From positions 18,173,823 through 18,237,822 of the forward strand of contig NC_058064.1 in NCBI RefSeq assembly GCF_020085105.1: 64,000 nucleotides of DNA, given 5' to 3'. The notes under the pieces are model-generated. The model saw nothing but the letters and a program-made list of their open reading frames with translations. It was not told where the DNA came from and did not search any database. The translations under genes and the position numbers were made by a program. Source of the stretch: Siniperca chuatsi. Lineage: Eukaryota > Chordata > Actinopteri > Centrarchiformes > Sinipercidae. Shown one piece after another: positions 54,201-64,000 of this stretch (position 1 is the first letter of the stretch; every line of letters starts with the position of its first letter).

Positions 54201-57200
54201 CAATGCAACATGGGGTTAAACTACTTTATTGTAGAACTTGTTAACATTTTGTCCACCATCACTTTTCTCATATTTATGTACTTTTTGGTTCAAACTGATC
54301 ATTAATAATAGGCCATATTTAGCAGAACAAATGTTTGTGCTTTGATTGACATAGACAGACTATCTCTGAATATAGATGCAGTGCAACAGAAAGAAACACA
54401 AACGTAAAGACATATAGACACAAAAAAACAGCCAGCAGTCACCTTAAGGGCAGCAAAACATGCGCGTGACATGGAGGTTGTTGACATGAATCACAAGATA
54501 AAATCAGGCAATTGAAACTAAATCAGAAAAACTCCTTTTTTCTTCCTCCCAGTTTCCTTTGAGGTGCTCATGAGCAAGGCACTTAACCCCCACCCGCATC
54601 TGTAGAGCTGCTCAGTGGCCAACAGTGCAGCACTGCAGCTACACTGAGCAGCTTCAAGGTGTAAATGCATTTGAACTGTATGAATGTGAAGCAGGAAGGT
54701 GGTAAAGAGAAGCAGACATGCAGACAGATGGAATATTACCCATCCTTACCTCTGAGTGTGCTTTCTCCTCCGTCTGTAAGGAAGAAGCATACATAATTTA
54801 AAAAAAAAGAGATTATTGGCTCTGTGAGTTGTGTTCAATCCAGCATCTTTTAAAAATGTATTAGAATATACAGCATGAGAAGCATTTTAATGTCATTGAA
54901 GAGAAATGATGAAATGGCCAACACATAGATGAAGAGAATTAAACCAAACTTTACTTAAAATGAGATTAAAGTGAAAGAAAATATTACTGGTATTGAAGTG
55001 GATAAAATCAGACAGAAAACACAATGGAAAATGGTTTTGATAACCACAAAACACACAAATTAATTCGACCTGAGGGTAAACTTTTAAACAAAACTATCTC
55101 CATTATTCATTCAGGCCTTTCTGCTGCAACTTGCGAGGGAAATTGGAAAGAGGCAGAGGTAGGTGGCAATCGATTCTTCTCCCTAAAACTAATCTCCTGC
55201 CTCAAGACTGGAGCGCTGCCTGTGCTATTAGAAGCCCGACACTTGTCCAGAGTCTTATCTGCCAAAGTTATGTTAGAAGCATAATGGAAAGTTATATTTT
55301 GGTTCTACAGACACAGGAGGGACAAGACAGAAATACAGGAAGTGTATGTGAGATTTAATGCCACTCTGCATCACTGGGAAGAGCTGAAGGCTTTCATTTA
55401 ACTCTGTGCTGTCCCATTTAAAAACTTCCTCCTAGCTTACTGTTACTGCGTGAGTGGTACTGAGTTTCAGTGCTGTTGGTGATACAACAAAATAAGGCAG
55501 TGCAGCTTTAAACCTGCATTAACGGATTTTTTGACCACTTGGGGGCAGCGAAACAAGCTGTAAACACAACACTGACGCATTATCACTTTATAAAGTTCTT
55601 ATGGCAAACTTTTTAGTAAACAGTTGCATATTTACACATTTAGCAGACACGATGCAACATTAGCATACATTTGGAGTTGTGTTTCTGGCCACCTGACGAA
55701 TAAAAGTCCAATATTTACTTTCCTTTTAACTTTGTTTCGGTCTCCATTTAACTCCTGAGGGAATCATTTGGCTAAATGCTCCACTATGTTCACCAGCTAG
55801 TCACTAACTGAAAACATCTGCCTGCTGTAAACAACACTGGAAACAACACTGATGAGAGTCGTGAGACTCAGCCAAAATATTAAAGTTACAGGCTGGAAAA
55901 CCAAAACAATGAGCGGAAAGTGGCTAAAATACTGCGCAGAGATGAGTGGAACTGCAAAGTTGGGTTATAATTCTCTATGCGTTGTCACTACGGGCAAATC
56001 CTTTCACAATACATGTAGTCATTTGATACATTGTTAATATAAAAATAGCGATTGGAGCCGATGAGTTCACACCATGACTTACTAGTTTTAGATATACAGC
56101 ACCTGACTGTAACGCTAATTCCAAATAGCCGTAAATTTAGGAAGAAAAGCTGGTCAGCAACTTACCGCAGAGTACAGTGAAGACGTGCTGGAGACCAGAG
56201 ACAATGAAGAGCCATGGACTGTAAGCACATATTAAGAGTAATGAGTAACAAGTAAAATAGTTTAGTAAAATATTTGATTGAAAAAGTTGTTTAAAAAATG
56301 GGGGCAATGCTACAGACAAAAATTTATATGAGACCATAACATAGTCTACATTTTCTGATCAATCTGACCATGAGTGAGTTCTAAAGTCGTAACTGCTTTC
56401 TTCTTTATTCTTGATTACCCAGCTGACCGATTAGCACTTGATAGCTATGGTAACTCATTCAGACGATGTGAGCTGTGTACAGCTTTGAGAAGAAAAAACA
56501 TGATTTGCCCATTGGATGCAATCACAGCCTCTTACATCACCCACAAAAAGATCATAACAGAGCGAGCCATCAGCTAAGTCACTCACAGAATGAACACACA
56601 GTGAGAGCTCATTAAATCTGGTATTAAAGTACTTGATGACTTTGCTTTGGTGAATGTGGCTCTAAAATTATTTCTAATGGCTTCTTAGTAGGGAGGTAAT
56701 TTTTGGAACATTCAGTTAAAGAGTATATTTAATAGCGTGTCCCAGAGTGTGTCCTACCTTCGTCAGTGCTGTCCCTGAAGGAGCCGGAGCGGCTGATGGC
56801 CCGTGGTCGTTCCTCCAGGGAGGTTGCGCTGCCACCCAGTGGGTGACCCTCTCCGTATAGGTCAAAGGAGTCCTGGGCAGGGATGCTGTTGGAGCGGCTC
56901 ATGCTGCTGCTGCCTGGTGGCAGGTTATACTGGCTGATGTTAGTGGGGCTCACTAAATGGATGAAAAAAACACCAAGATCAGTGATGATAAGTTAGATTT
57001 TCCCCCTGTTATATTTACCCTGTTGCTTTTTTGCATGTGTAAAATGCATCAGTGATCATGTCATTCATGTAGAAAATAAGAACCCATTTACAGCTGGATA
57101 TGGTCGAATAATGTTGCAGATGTACTAGGATTTTTTTGTAGACTTCAAGATATTTTTAATCACTACATGGAAAAAATGCTTTATTGAATCATACAGTTCA

Positions 57201-60200
57201 GTATCATGCAGTTTGTTTCCAAGGCAATGTGTCTACTGTCAATTCCTGTTTCACATACGGTATTTTCACACATTTTAGGAAGCCACAAAAAGTTTAAATA
57301 AAGAGCTTTACGAACTTGGTTAAAACAATTAAGTCAGGAAAAAGACAAAAAAATGGTAGAAAAAAGATTATTTCTATCATGACATCAGAAAGAATGAGAA
57401 TGCAGGAACTGGTGTATAAAGTATATAGTACATATTATGAAAGCGTAACACTAATATTCCCAGCAGAATTTTAAAAGACGGAAAACTAAATATTTTCTTC
57501 TTGGATCAAACTGACTCAGCAAATTTGCTGAAACCAATTTAATTCTAAACTGCAAAATAACTGATTTGTGAACACTGTACATGTGCACCAAGTCACTCAA
57601 AAAGCAGATCTGGACCATTTGGCTGTAGGTACCCTGGTATTCATCTTTTGTTGGTTCTTGTTGGTTTCTTTATGTGTGCAATATTTGAATTCAGGCTCTG
57701 AGACTGCATGTATCAGAGATCTCCTTTGATTGCAGAACTTTCTTTCTCACTTGACTGATCATTTATTTGTGATGTACTTTAAGTTGGCCTAAAATCAAAA
57801 GCATTCTGGACCATTAACACTGGCAGGTTGTATAGGCTCTATCTAAGACTAAGAGTTGTGAATGAATGAAATGAAAAAAACAAATCAAACATATTTACAC
57901 TGCCTAGTAAAATCACTGAGAGCAAATACAAAATAACCTATGGACATACTATAACTCAGCTATCTATTCCACATGTGCTAAAATTAAAGATTGTTCCTAT
58001 AGACTTACGCAGGTTGGAGTAGTGGTATTTTCCTGTGGTGGTGCAGGAAGCTCCAGGAGGAGACAGCGGGGACTGGCTGCCTGTGTCCTGAAGGCCCCCT
58101 GTTGAATGGGACCTCAGCCACTCCTTCCCTTCCTCGTGGGACGTCTGTCGGGAGGACGGAGGGTACCTGCAACCCCCAAAGACACAGTAAACTTCAAGGC
58201 AAAAAGAGAGATATTTGGAAGTCCAACAGTGAAGTACTGTGGTGATGAAATGAGTGCAGAGCTACATAATAGAAGCATGTGAGCAGATGGCAAAAAACGT
58301 GCAGCCGCACCCCACAGATGTTCACATGCATGCATTTACACACATACAGTCATATATACACACACACTTTGGCTCAAAGCTGCCAAACAAACTGACACTG
58401 CTGTTCATCTCTTCTCCCTCCAGCTCCAAAGTCGCTCAACAAGAGAAGGCCCCCTTATCGTAGGCATGACAATCGGCCATATTTAATCCTCTGAGGATGA
58501 AAATTGAGTTTGCACTCATCCCTTTTCAACGCCCCCATTACTACGCTTGTCACATCTGACCCTACTCCAGTCCCTTGCGCCTGTGATTCGTATTCTCTCC
58601 ACCAGGGATTGGGTGTCTAAGAGTGTGTTGAATGGTGTGACACAGCAGCATTCGCGCCTCACTGGAGTTGAAATGGAACAGATTGAAATATCCAAGGGTC
58701 AGTGTTTGACTCAGTATACTTAGTGCTTTCAAAATGCCCATAAGCAGGACCAACGTGACTAAAGGGGGCAAATTCCTCTTGTAAGAAAATCTAAAGTGCT
58801 GCCTGGTTTAAGATGTGAACAGACGGCCGTAAAAATTTGTGGTCAGAAGAAAACGCTGCAGTTTGCAGTCTGTCCTGACATCCAACAGGCATAAAGTGTA
58901 GTATAAGATCAGATGCTTTTAGGCCCAAAAAGAGCGTGAGCACCATAAGCCATTGAAATGAAGGAATGGTTTGAAACCAACATGCCCCATCCAGCCCCTT
59001 TGCAGCAGTACTGTATAAGTGGCTAGAGAGGTTGTTCCCTGCAGAGGTTGTGCCGCTGTGATGAATGGGTTATGGTATTTCTGTCTCAGTCCCTTTAGTC
59101 CCAGCTAAATTCAAAGTATCCATTCTACTTCTCTCCCTCGGCTAACAGAGCAAATGTTATCAGGAGGTTTAGGCCATTTTGGGCAGCTGAGGAAGAGCCG
59201 CTCTGTCATGTTCTTCCTGTGTTTGCCGCATTTCAAACAGTGCATGAGATGAGAATCAGATGAGGATGCACAAAGAGTAGTAAACATACAAACAGTCACA
59301 TTCCTGCCTGATCATCCAAGGCAGCATTCATACTGCATCATCATTTTTTGCCTCACTTAAAGAGAGTTATAATATAATATGGAATTCAGGATCTGTGGTA
59401 TAAAATCAGATCCTGTGCTATCATCACTTTTGTGCCACAGCATTGTGTGGAGGTAAAACAATAGGTAAAAGAGAAAAACTTGCGACTCCATTGAGGTTTG
59501 GGAAGTTTACTCAGTTAACTTCAGTTAAGTCAAAAACTACAACTGACATAAGGTGACCAAAACAAGTTGAAAAATATAGGAGAACAGATGAGAATGTATT
59601 TTGTATTTCATAACGTGTCCTGCAAAAAATCTGAATTGTGCAGAAATTTGGTCCTGCAGTGTGAATGCTGCATGAGATAATCATAAGATCTGTTAATCTA
59701 TTGATCAGTGGTTCCCAACCTTTTTTGCCAGTTGTATATCCACAGCCCTGTCAGATGATCTCAAGTACCCCTTCATCGACATGACGTTTATTTCAACCAT
59801 TTATCCATTACTTTAAGCTAACTATTTTAACTGTTTATTATTTAACCATTACATTAAAATTAATTACATTACTTTATATTCATTTGGTCATCCTTTTGTC
59901 CAAAGTGACTAACAAAAAGGGTATTCAAACCACGGAGGACCAAGAACTAGATATTTTTTAGCTAACTATTCAACCGTTTATCCATCGCTTTAAGCTATTT
60001 TAACTGTTTATCCATTACTTTAAGCAAACTATTTTAATGGTTTGTCCATTACTTTTAGCTAAATATTTCAACCATATATCAACCATTTTTGCTATTTATT
60101 CATTACTTTTAGCTAACTATTTTAACTGTCCAGGTACCTCTTCCTTGGGGTAGGTACCCCTGGTTGGGAATCACTGCTATAGATGGGGCCACACCATACC

Positions 60201-61137
60201 ACACGTACAACAACATGCAAAGGGCACTTGATATCAGAATGATTATTTTCATGCAAATGTATACTTATGATCTATGTGAGTGAATAAAAGAAGAATAGTT
60301 GAGAATGATATCTGGCTGCAGATGTGTTGTACCTCAGTCCCTTTTTGGGAAGTGTGTTTCTGTCAAGAGGCATGCTGTTAAAACACAGAGGATGAGTGAA
60401 TTAGATGAACACCAGAAAACATTTGTTTTTGTGATACATGAGAAAAAGACTTTGATCACATTTTACAAACTTGACTTTTGACACACACATACACAAAGAC
60501 ATACCCAATGGAGAAAACAAAGCCTTTACTAATGCATCACAGCACACCAGACAACAAATAGAAAACACAGGCAATATTTAAGTCAATTGTTTCATTTTTG
60601 AGACATACAGCTAAAATAGTAAGGGAAATAAACTTGTGCCCTGTTTATTCTACGTTCTTTGATGTATTGCATGCACAGTGTGTAGACAAAACAATGGAAA
60701 CACCCTGATAAAGACTTCTCATGGGAATGAGCGTCTGAAATGATCTGAATTTATTATGGTACCTTTTCTGGCATGGCTTTGGACCCACAACTAATACTGT
60801 CTTGAATGTGTTAAATGTCTTTTATGATGATCCCAGAACCAATAAGACTGGTATCTGGTCAATGCAATAGACTACCTGTGCAAAAGTTGACAGATCAGTT
60901 GGGTCAGTGAGTAGTAAAAGGGTTAGACTCTGGAAAACTATTAGTCATTAGCTAGATGCTGTGATATAATAACTGCAATTAGGACTGCTTCACATCTGTA
61001 CTGACCAAACTATGAACGATATAAATACAGTATGTACTGACTTTAGATTTTTGGATATTTTTAATAATTATTTTCATAATACCAAAACCAGACAAAAAAA
61101 ACTTAAATCCAACCAAACTGTGTGCTGGATGAGTACA

Positions 61138-61175
<38 letters not shown>

Positions 61176-63709
61176 TAGGCTTCCTCTGCATTGTATGTCT
61201 ATATCTTAGGGTAGGGAGTTATACTTGTCTCTGTTCTCAAATGAAACAATGAATACGATTCAGCCCAATCGTATTCCCTGTTACTCACCCCTCAGACAGG
61301 GTGGACTTGACACTGCCGGTTCGTGTAACCTTGGGCCCGTGGTGGCCCAGCGGCAGATCAATGGACTCAGAGCTGGTGTGCAGACTGGTCATGCTTTGGC
61401 AGCTCAGTGTGTCCTTGCTGCCAGCTGACGAGCTACAGGCAGGCCAGGGCCGAGCGTTGGAGGGCAGGGAGAGGCCAGAGGCCGGGCTGGAGGCTGGGGA
61501 GTCAGTGCACAGGTCTGGGGTTTTACCGTACAGTGGGCTGCTGCCACCGCTCAGGCCGCCAGCGCTACCCAGGCTCCCCGTGCCAGAGGAGGGTGAGTCC
61601 AGACTGGCCTGCCTCGCCAGCGTGCCGTGGGGGCTGCCCAACATTGAGGGGCACTTGCCAGAGTCGGGCGTGCCCGGAGAGCTGGCCTTGCTGCTGGCTT
61701 TGGTGCCAAACAATCTGGGGGTAGAGAGGTGGGTGCAGTCATTCAGAAATGCTCAAAGGACAAGTGATGAGCATCTGCAAGATCCATACTGGAAAATGAA
61801 GGACTCTGGTATACTTGGAGTTGAGAAAGTGGATTACATTGAGGTTATCTAATGTATATTACATATGAAATTGCATTACTGCATTGGTCACACCCATCAA
61901 GAAACTCAAGGATCAGTGCAGCAGAGTGAAAAACACCAACTTTAAACTACAGATAAAATACTCAGCACACTTCCCAACACATTTATCCCTCGCAGCAAAC
62001 TCCACCTCATTTCAGTTGTGAACTCACAGTAATTTACATTGACACATCTGCTTTCACAGCTTTGCATGTTTCAACCCTGTGACTTTAAATAACCTAATCT
62101 GTTAGGCCACTCAACTCTGTTTGCCTCCCACATATGCTCAGACAGCCTGCTACTCATATTGAGCCTGTCCCAGTCTGTCACCGCAATAACATAAAATATA
62201 TAGGTGACGCTCTCTTGAGGAAAAAAAAAAAAGCTTGAAGACATGCAGATGAAACAGGTCGGCTTGACAGATCGGATGGGGAGGATGTTTGGACACGCCT
62301 GCCGAACGCATGCTTCTAATGACTCAGGGATTGGTGTGCTGAGAAACTCCTGTCTCCTGTCTGTTCTGATCAAGACTGCTTTGCTAGATTTGCCTGACCT
62401 GAATGGAAAGCAATCAGACCTTCATCTTCGGGGTAAAGATATGTTTCATCTGCACTGGCTTATCACCTACACCAGGGAACAACACTTCATGGCTGTGCAG
62501 CCGAGTACACTTGCTCAATCAATTTTTCTTCATGCTGAAATATGATATATTAAGTGTCTTATATTCATGTTGCGCATCCAAACACATCTAAATTTGATAG
62601 AGATGACAGTGTATTTTTTTTAGCCATGGTGAGACTTTACCACTACAAATGGCATCTTCAATAAATGCAACTATCTGTTACAGGAGTCTGGAGAGTCTGG
62701 AAAACATCGCTGTACACCACAAACACCAGTTGATCATAATGAATGGAATCACACTTAAATTCTGAAATAGATGTGTCGATGACATTGACTGTATCTTTTT
62801 AAGATAAGACCTTAACTTATATTGCAGCCAAATGCATGTGTCCTGTACTGTAAAAACATCCCTTATTGCTAATAACCAAGGGACTGAAAAAGTATATGAT
62901 GAAATGCTTGATTCACGCAGAAACACACATGGTGAGGGACAAAGACAGAACAGGAGCTGTAGGCATGTTATGTGTGTCTGACCTGCGGAACGTAGGAGAA
63001 GCAATGTCGGGGTACTTGGAGCCCGGCTGCCTGAGGCCTGACTGGCCTGTTGAACTGGAGGTGGGGCTGGACTTGGGGGAGGTGGATAGTCCCGCTGCTG
63101 TGTCCTGGTCTGACACCGCCACTTTCTCCTTGTCTGTCTGGTTAATGGTGATGGGACTGGAGCGGTCTGAGCCCACTTTTCCGTCCCTGCGTTTGGCACC
63201 GGCTTGTGTCGCTGCCCCTCCAGCTGACTTGCCACTAACGTTTGAGTCGATGCTGCTGGAACTGGAGCGATGCCCGCTGCGCCCTGCTGCCACCCCACTG
63301 GAGGATTTGGCGGGTCTGGGTAGAGAGCGGTACTGCAGGGTCAATTTGGAGCCACTGCAGCTGAGTAGAATGCCGTCATCCTGGGGCTGTGAGCCATCCA
63401 GGCTGGTCTTGCGCACACCGCTGATGCCTGTGCCTTTGCCGAGGGCAGCTGAAGACTTGGGCGCCTTGCCCAGGGTGGCTGAGCCACTGGCGAGCGTTGC
63501 ACCGCTGGAAGTGATTAGGGTACCAGTGGGACCCGGGATCTTCTTGTATCCAAACGAACCAGTGGTTGGTGGGCGTGCAATGCCAGAGGGAGGTTTCTTA
63601 CCTTCGTCTCCACTACTCTTCCCAGCATCTGAGGGTGAGCGCTGGATGCCAGCTGAACTCTTGGAAGGCGCCTTGCCCTTCTCCGAGGCCTTAGCATCAT
63701 CAGTTTTGC
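28405..63709 (-). CDS. nav3: Neuron navigator 3 (C-terminal 1331 residues; N-terminus beyond the right edge)
   Basis: 24 exons in perfect phase, from 5': 63709-62983, 61714-61289, 60374-60333, 58166-58009, 56952-56758, 56218-56166, 54773-54750, 52871-52794, 47286-47203, 46235-46124, 45678-45554, 41717-41551, 40145-39992, 38311-38125, 35669-35572, 35472-35377, 34346-34178, 33967-33732, 33139-32985, 32806-32735, 32127-31931, 31610-31492, 30297-30094, 28524-28405. Navigators are microtubule-binding proteins that guide axon and cell migration. In order: Ser-rich region (QYRSLPRP, SPTFRRLFG), coiled coils (SEQIRKLRREL; LDQIREAMNRMQ), then AAA+ with Walker A GPSGTGKS and Walker B VVILDN. I prefer NAV3 over NAV1/NAV2 because CECTEAEAEIVLQL, EEKAHSEQI, SRQSLGLSLNNLNIT and QSCDSDSTSHHDD fit remembered NAV3 best. 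The C-terminus is LDSSLESAL. The calponin-homology domain should lie beyond 64000. Confidence 0.92.
28867..29061 (-). pseudogene. Decayed LINE reverse-transcriptase fragment
   Basis: The minus strand encodes YHCYADDIQLYI, the F/Y-A-D-D catalytic palm motif with the flanks usual in fish non-LTR retrotransposons (L2/CR1-like). It is preceded by RQITRRFEDVS. Only about 60 residues remain and there is no longer frame. It lies in the last nav3 intron in the same orientation as the gene. Confidence 0.7.
29528..29558. repeat. (CA)n microsatellite
   Basis: About 31 bases of uninterrupted CA in a nav3 intron. Confidence 0.9.
29711..29727. repeat. (GT)n microsatellite
   Basis: A short pure GT run, about 150 bases from the CA tract on the same strand. 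The two could pair in a single strand. Confidence 0.85.
30640..30980. repeat. Interspersed DNA element (GTAACTGTCAAATAAATGTA...TTGAGTAAATAAACTTAGTTA)
   Basis: AGTAACTAGTAACTGTCAAA, AGTGGAGTAGAAGTATAAAG and GTACTTGAGTAAATAAACTT appear in the order of an abundant teleost repeat. It ends ACTTTCCATCACTG. It lies in a nav3 intron, with a left limit that is uncertain. Confidence 0.65.
31748..31817. repeat. Near-perfect inverted repeat (70-nt hairpin) in a nav3 intron
   Basis: The arms at 31748-31774 and 31791-31817 are exact 27-base reverse complements, beginning ATTGAATATTGCTTGAATTA and ending at ATATTCAAT. After one mismatch, five more bases pair (AGTGA with TCACT), leaving a GTGT loop. The transcript would form a stem of about 33 bp on either strand. 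It may be a tiny fold-back element or a hairpin precursor. It lies between exons 21 and 22 of nav3. Confidence 0.85.
31880..31921. repeat. (TG)n microsatellite adjoining a nav3 exon
   Basis: About 42 bases of pure TG that end within 10 bases of the exon starting at 31931, directly on the intron side of its splice donor. Confidence 0.9.
36524..37094. mobile_element. Copy A of a 560-bp non-autonomous element with TTAAAxCTGCxATAA termini
   Basis: It begins TTTAAACCTGCAATAAC and its reverse-complemented right end begins GTTAAAGCTGCTATAATC. Shared internal blocks with copy B (55507-56059) include GGAGTTGTGTTTCTGGC, AAAGTCCAATATT-like and CTAACTxxxxATGTCTG segments. No coding capacity. Located in a nav3 intron. 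Confidence 0.75.
37240..37480. promoter_or_regulatory. Candidate conserved non-coding element in a nav3 intron (speculative)
   Basis: An unusually non-repetitive, base-balanced stretch with homeodomain-like ATCAATTAATGAG and a second TTAATTAC, lying directly beside the TG tract at 37557. The judgement is from sequence texture only; conservation was not tested. Confidence 0.2.
37557..37583. repeat. (GT)n microsatellite
   Basis: About 27 bases of pure GT in a nav3 intron. Confidence 0.9.
39000..39215. repeat. Teleost interspersed repeat (GCTAAGCTAAGCTAAG...AGAAAGCGAATAAG)
   Basis: Contains the short tandem CTAAG repeated, then CAGCTTCATATTTACCGGAC, AGTGGTATCATCTAACTCTC and AGAAAGCGAATAAGTGTATT. 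This order is diagnostic of a common fish repeat, from memory. Located in the intron between the two nav3 coiled-coil exons at 38.1 and 40.0 kb. Confidence 0.7.
40831..40912 (+). repeat. Teleost repeat tail (GGTCTAGACCTGCTCTATA...GCGCTATATAAATAAAATT)
   Basis: CGGTCTAGACCTGCTCTATA and TGGCGCTATATAAATAAAAT are the hallmark 3' end of a ubiquitous fish repeat. It is preceded by an (ATA)n-like tract. Confidence 0.7.
42210..42233 (-). CDS. nav3: Candidate optional 24-nt microexon of nav3 (VADSIPAQ)
   Basis: Exactly 24 nt, phase 0 on both sides. It is bounded by a good acceptor (TTTTGCATCTTCAG) and donor (CAG then GTCAGT). It lies in the intron between ...KKKKKKSW and LRSSFKQAF, the position where I remember mammalian NAV3 having a short insert (VNSRGSE). 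Inclusion would insert eight residues without shifting the frame. Short, frame-preserving exons are typical of neuronal splicing programmes. Usage is inferred. Confidence 0.5.
42815..42898. repeat. Teleost retroposon tail (GGAAAGGCTCCAGCTCCCCT...AAATAAATGGATGGAT)
   Basis: CTGGGAAAGGCTCCAGCTCC, CCCCGAGCAGGACCAGCAGC and TAAATGGATGGAT match a very common fish LINE/SINE 3' end with GGAT-type terminal repeats. Confidence 0.65.
44961..45212. repeat. Teleost interspersed repeat (GGACTGTACTTGTATAGCGC...AAGCCACAGCCGC)
   Basis: GGACTGTACTTGTATAGCGC, TTCCAGCCACTCAAAGTTTA, CAGTTTGGGGTTCAGTATCT, AACCGCAAATCTTCCGATTA and CTCTAAGCCACAGCCGC occur in canonical order. The element is nearly full-length and lies in a nav3 intron. 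Confidence 0.75.
46370..46670. promoter_or_regulatory. Candidate conserved non-coding element in a nav3 intron (speculative)
   Basis: Non-repetitive block with several homeodomain-like cores (TTTAATTAAAAG, CTTTAATTTATAG, GGATTAAAAAG) in about 300 bases, next to a TG/GA simple repeat. This is inferred from texture only. Confidence 0.2.
48243..48273. repeat. (TG)n microsatellite
   Basis: About 31 bases of pure TG in a nav3 intron. Confidence 0.9.
48752..48994 (-). CDS. nav3: Likely alternative first exon of a short nav3 isoform
   Basis: Begins ATGTCGTACTCGTCTATAGC (48994) and is open for 81 codons (MSYSSIAVASGRTTTDDFFS and onward, including FFSPSSPVWPTVNLYPRPQN). It ends in phase 0 at a donor (GGACAG then GTGGGC, 48750-48751). 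That phase matches the next nav3 exon at 47286 (AHLVAAFEKSL). The result would be a navigator lacking the calponin-homology and Ser-rich regions but keeping the coiled coils and AAA+ domain. The 200 bases upstream are strongly pyrimidine-rich on the transcript strand, as in some 5' UTRs. The peptide is rich in Ser, Pro, Gly and Arg and has no domain I recognise. Internal promoters are known in this family, but use of this one is inferred. Confidence 0.5.
52742..52749 (+). promoter_or_regulatory. Perfect POU octamer ATGCAAAT beside a nav3 exon
   Basis: ATGCAAAT lies 45 bases from the exon at 52794, inside a non-repetitive stretch (about 52660-52770). A single octamer is weak evidence for a neural enhancer. 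Confidence 0.2.
54561..54640. repeat. Fragment of a teleost interspersed repeat (TGAGCAAGGCACTTAACCCC)
   Basis: GAGGTGCTCATGAGCAAGGC followed by ACTTAACCCCCA and CTGCTCAGTGGCCAACAGTG matches part of a very common fish repeat. It lies about 110 bases from the 24-nt microexon. Confidence 0.6.
54750..54773 (-). CDS. nav3: 24-nt constitutive-looking microexon of nav3 (TEEKAHSE)
   Basis: Part of the main chain of exons: 24 nt, phase 0, bounded by TCTTCCTTACAG and GTAAGG. The joined peptide (LYSA-TEEKAHSE-QIRKLRREL) matches NAV3 across all three exons, so it begins the first coiled coil. Skipping would remove eight residues in frame. Confidence 0.85.
55507..56059. mobile_element. Copy B of the 560-bp non-autonomous element
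   Basis: Begins TTTAAACCTGCATTAACGG, contains TTGGAGTTGTGTTTCTGGCC and TCCACTATGTTCACCAGCTA, and ends TTGTTAATATAAAAATAGCG. Same order and orientation as copy A at 36524-37094, with many substitutions and a lost right terminus. Located in the nav3 intron between exons 6 and 7. Confidence 0.75.
59706..60176. mobile_element. hAT-type non-autonomous transposon with 8-bp target duplication
   Basis: The left end is CAGTGGTTCCCAACCTTTTT; the right end reverse-complements to CAGTGATTCCCAACCAGGGG. Flanks are CTATTGAT (59698-59705) and CTATAGAT (60177-60184), 7 of 8 identical, as expected for hAT target duplications. The interior has a degenerate tandem array with a unit near 38-40 bases (CATTACTTTAAGCTAACTAT with variants). 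No transposase. Located in the nav3 intron between exons 3 and 4. Confidence 0.85.
61138..61173. repeat. (TTA)n microsatellite
   Basis: About 12 perfect TTA units, 115 bases from the nav3 exon that starts at 61289. Confidence 0.9.
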
Positions 63710-64000
63710 CTGTCAGTTTGCATAAACACTTATTAGCACAAATACAAAAACATTACCCTCAGCAGATTCTTGGCCCAGCACTTGTTTTTAATCACCTGTG
63801 GTGCCACAGAGCAGGAAAAGCAAAATTAGTGTACATTTTGGCCAGCAGTCAGAAGCCTGTTTATTACAGCTCAGCTGCATTGAAAACCAATACTTATCTG
63901 CAACAAAGCTGCTAAACTTGCTGGGTGGGCTGAAAATTTAAGAGCAGCTGCACATGCTCTAAGCACAGGTATCAAGTGAAAAGAATCATCAAATAGTTTT
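63710..64000 (-). other. nav3: nav3 intron running off the right edge
   Basis: Beyond the acceptor at 63710-63712 (CTGACAG read on the minus strand) I see no further exon. The upstream coding part of nav3 lies outside the window. Confidence 0.6.

Noticed and set aside
28405..63709. Assignment of the navigator gene to NAV1 or NAV2
   Set aside because: Remembered NAV1 ends LQATL and has a different AAA+ sequence. NAV2 lacks the CECTEAEAEI block (it has ECMDSEAETV). NAV3 matches both regions.
62866..63915. A 349-codon plus-strand open frame, the second longest in the window
   Set aside because: It is the antisense shadow of the nav3 Ser/Pro-rich exon (62983-63709). It crosses that exon's splice sites and has no family character.

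Overview
This window is nuclear DNA of a ray-finned (teleost) fish. Genes are split by GT-AG introns, there are no operons or bacterial-type signals, CA/TG microsatellites are frequent, and the introns are full of repeat sequences typical of teleost genomes. All gene models below were built by reading exons, splice sites and reading phase directly from the sequence. Names come from remembered family sequences, not from a database search.

Layout. (1) At 46-163 (-) lies one exon of an unidentified gene that runs off the left edge. (2) 1658-6620 (+) is a complete osgep gene, 11 coding exons and 335 aa: the tRNA t6A synthase subunit of KEOPS. (3) 8165-11528 (-) is a short NUFIP2-like gene of 294 aa, convergent with osgep; their 3' ends nearly touch at 7.3-7.4 kb. 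A Lys-rich candidate exon lies upstream at 12.5-12.7 kb. (4) 14175-21223 (-) is a fusion-type gene joining a TIN2/TINF2 N-terminal domain to about 15 C2H2 zinc fingers (716 aa). It contains a 1.25 kb terminal-inverted-repeat transposon in an intron. (5) 23170-23322 (-) encodes a 50-aa one-pass membrane micropeptide homologous to C4orf3/another-regulin (ALN), a SERCA regulator. (6) 28405-63709 (-) is the C-terminal half of a neuron navigator gene, best matched to nav3. It has 24 exons in perfect phase encoding about 1331 aa: the Ser-rich region, coiled coils and AAA+ ATPase domain. The N-terminal calponin-homology part lies beyond the right edge.

The genes do not form a pathway; this is ordinary vertebrate gene order. 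The most useful observations are at exon level: two GC-AG introns (osgep intron 1; TINF2_N-ZNF after its fourth coding exon), two 24-nt microexons in nav3 (one constitutive-looking, one probably optional), a likely internal first exon for a short nav3 isoform, a near-perfect 27-bp-arm hairpin in a nav3 intron, and several datable transposon copies, including an hAT element with an 8-bp target duplication. No wholly new biological system is evident. The TINF2_N-zinc-finger architecture and the short NUFIP2 paralog are the least characterised proteins here.
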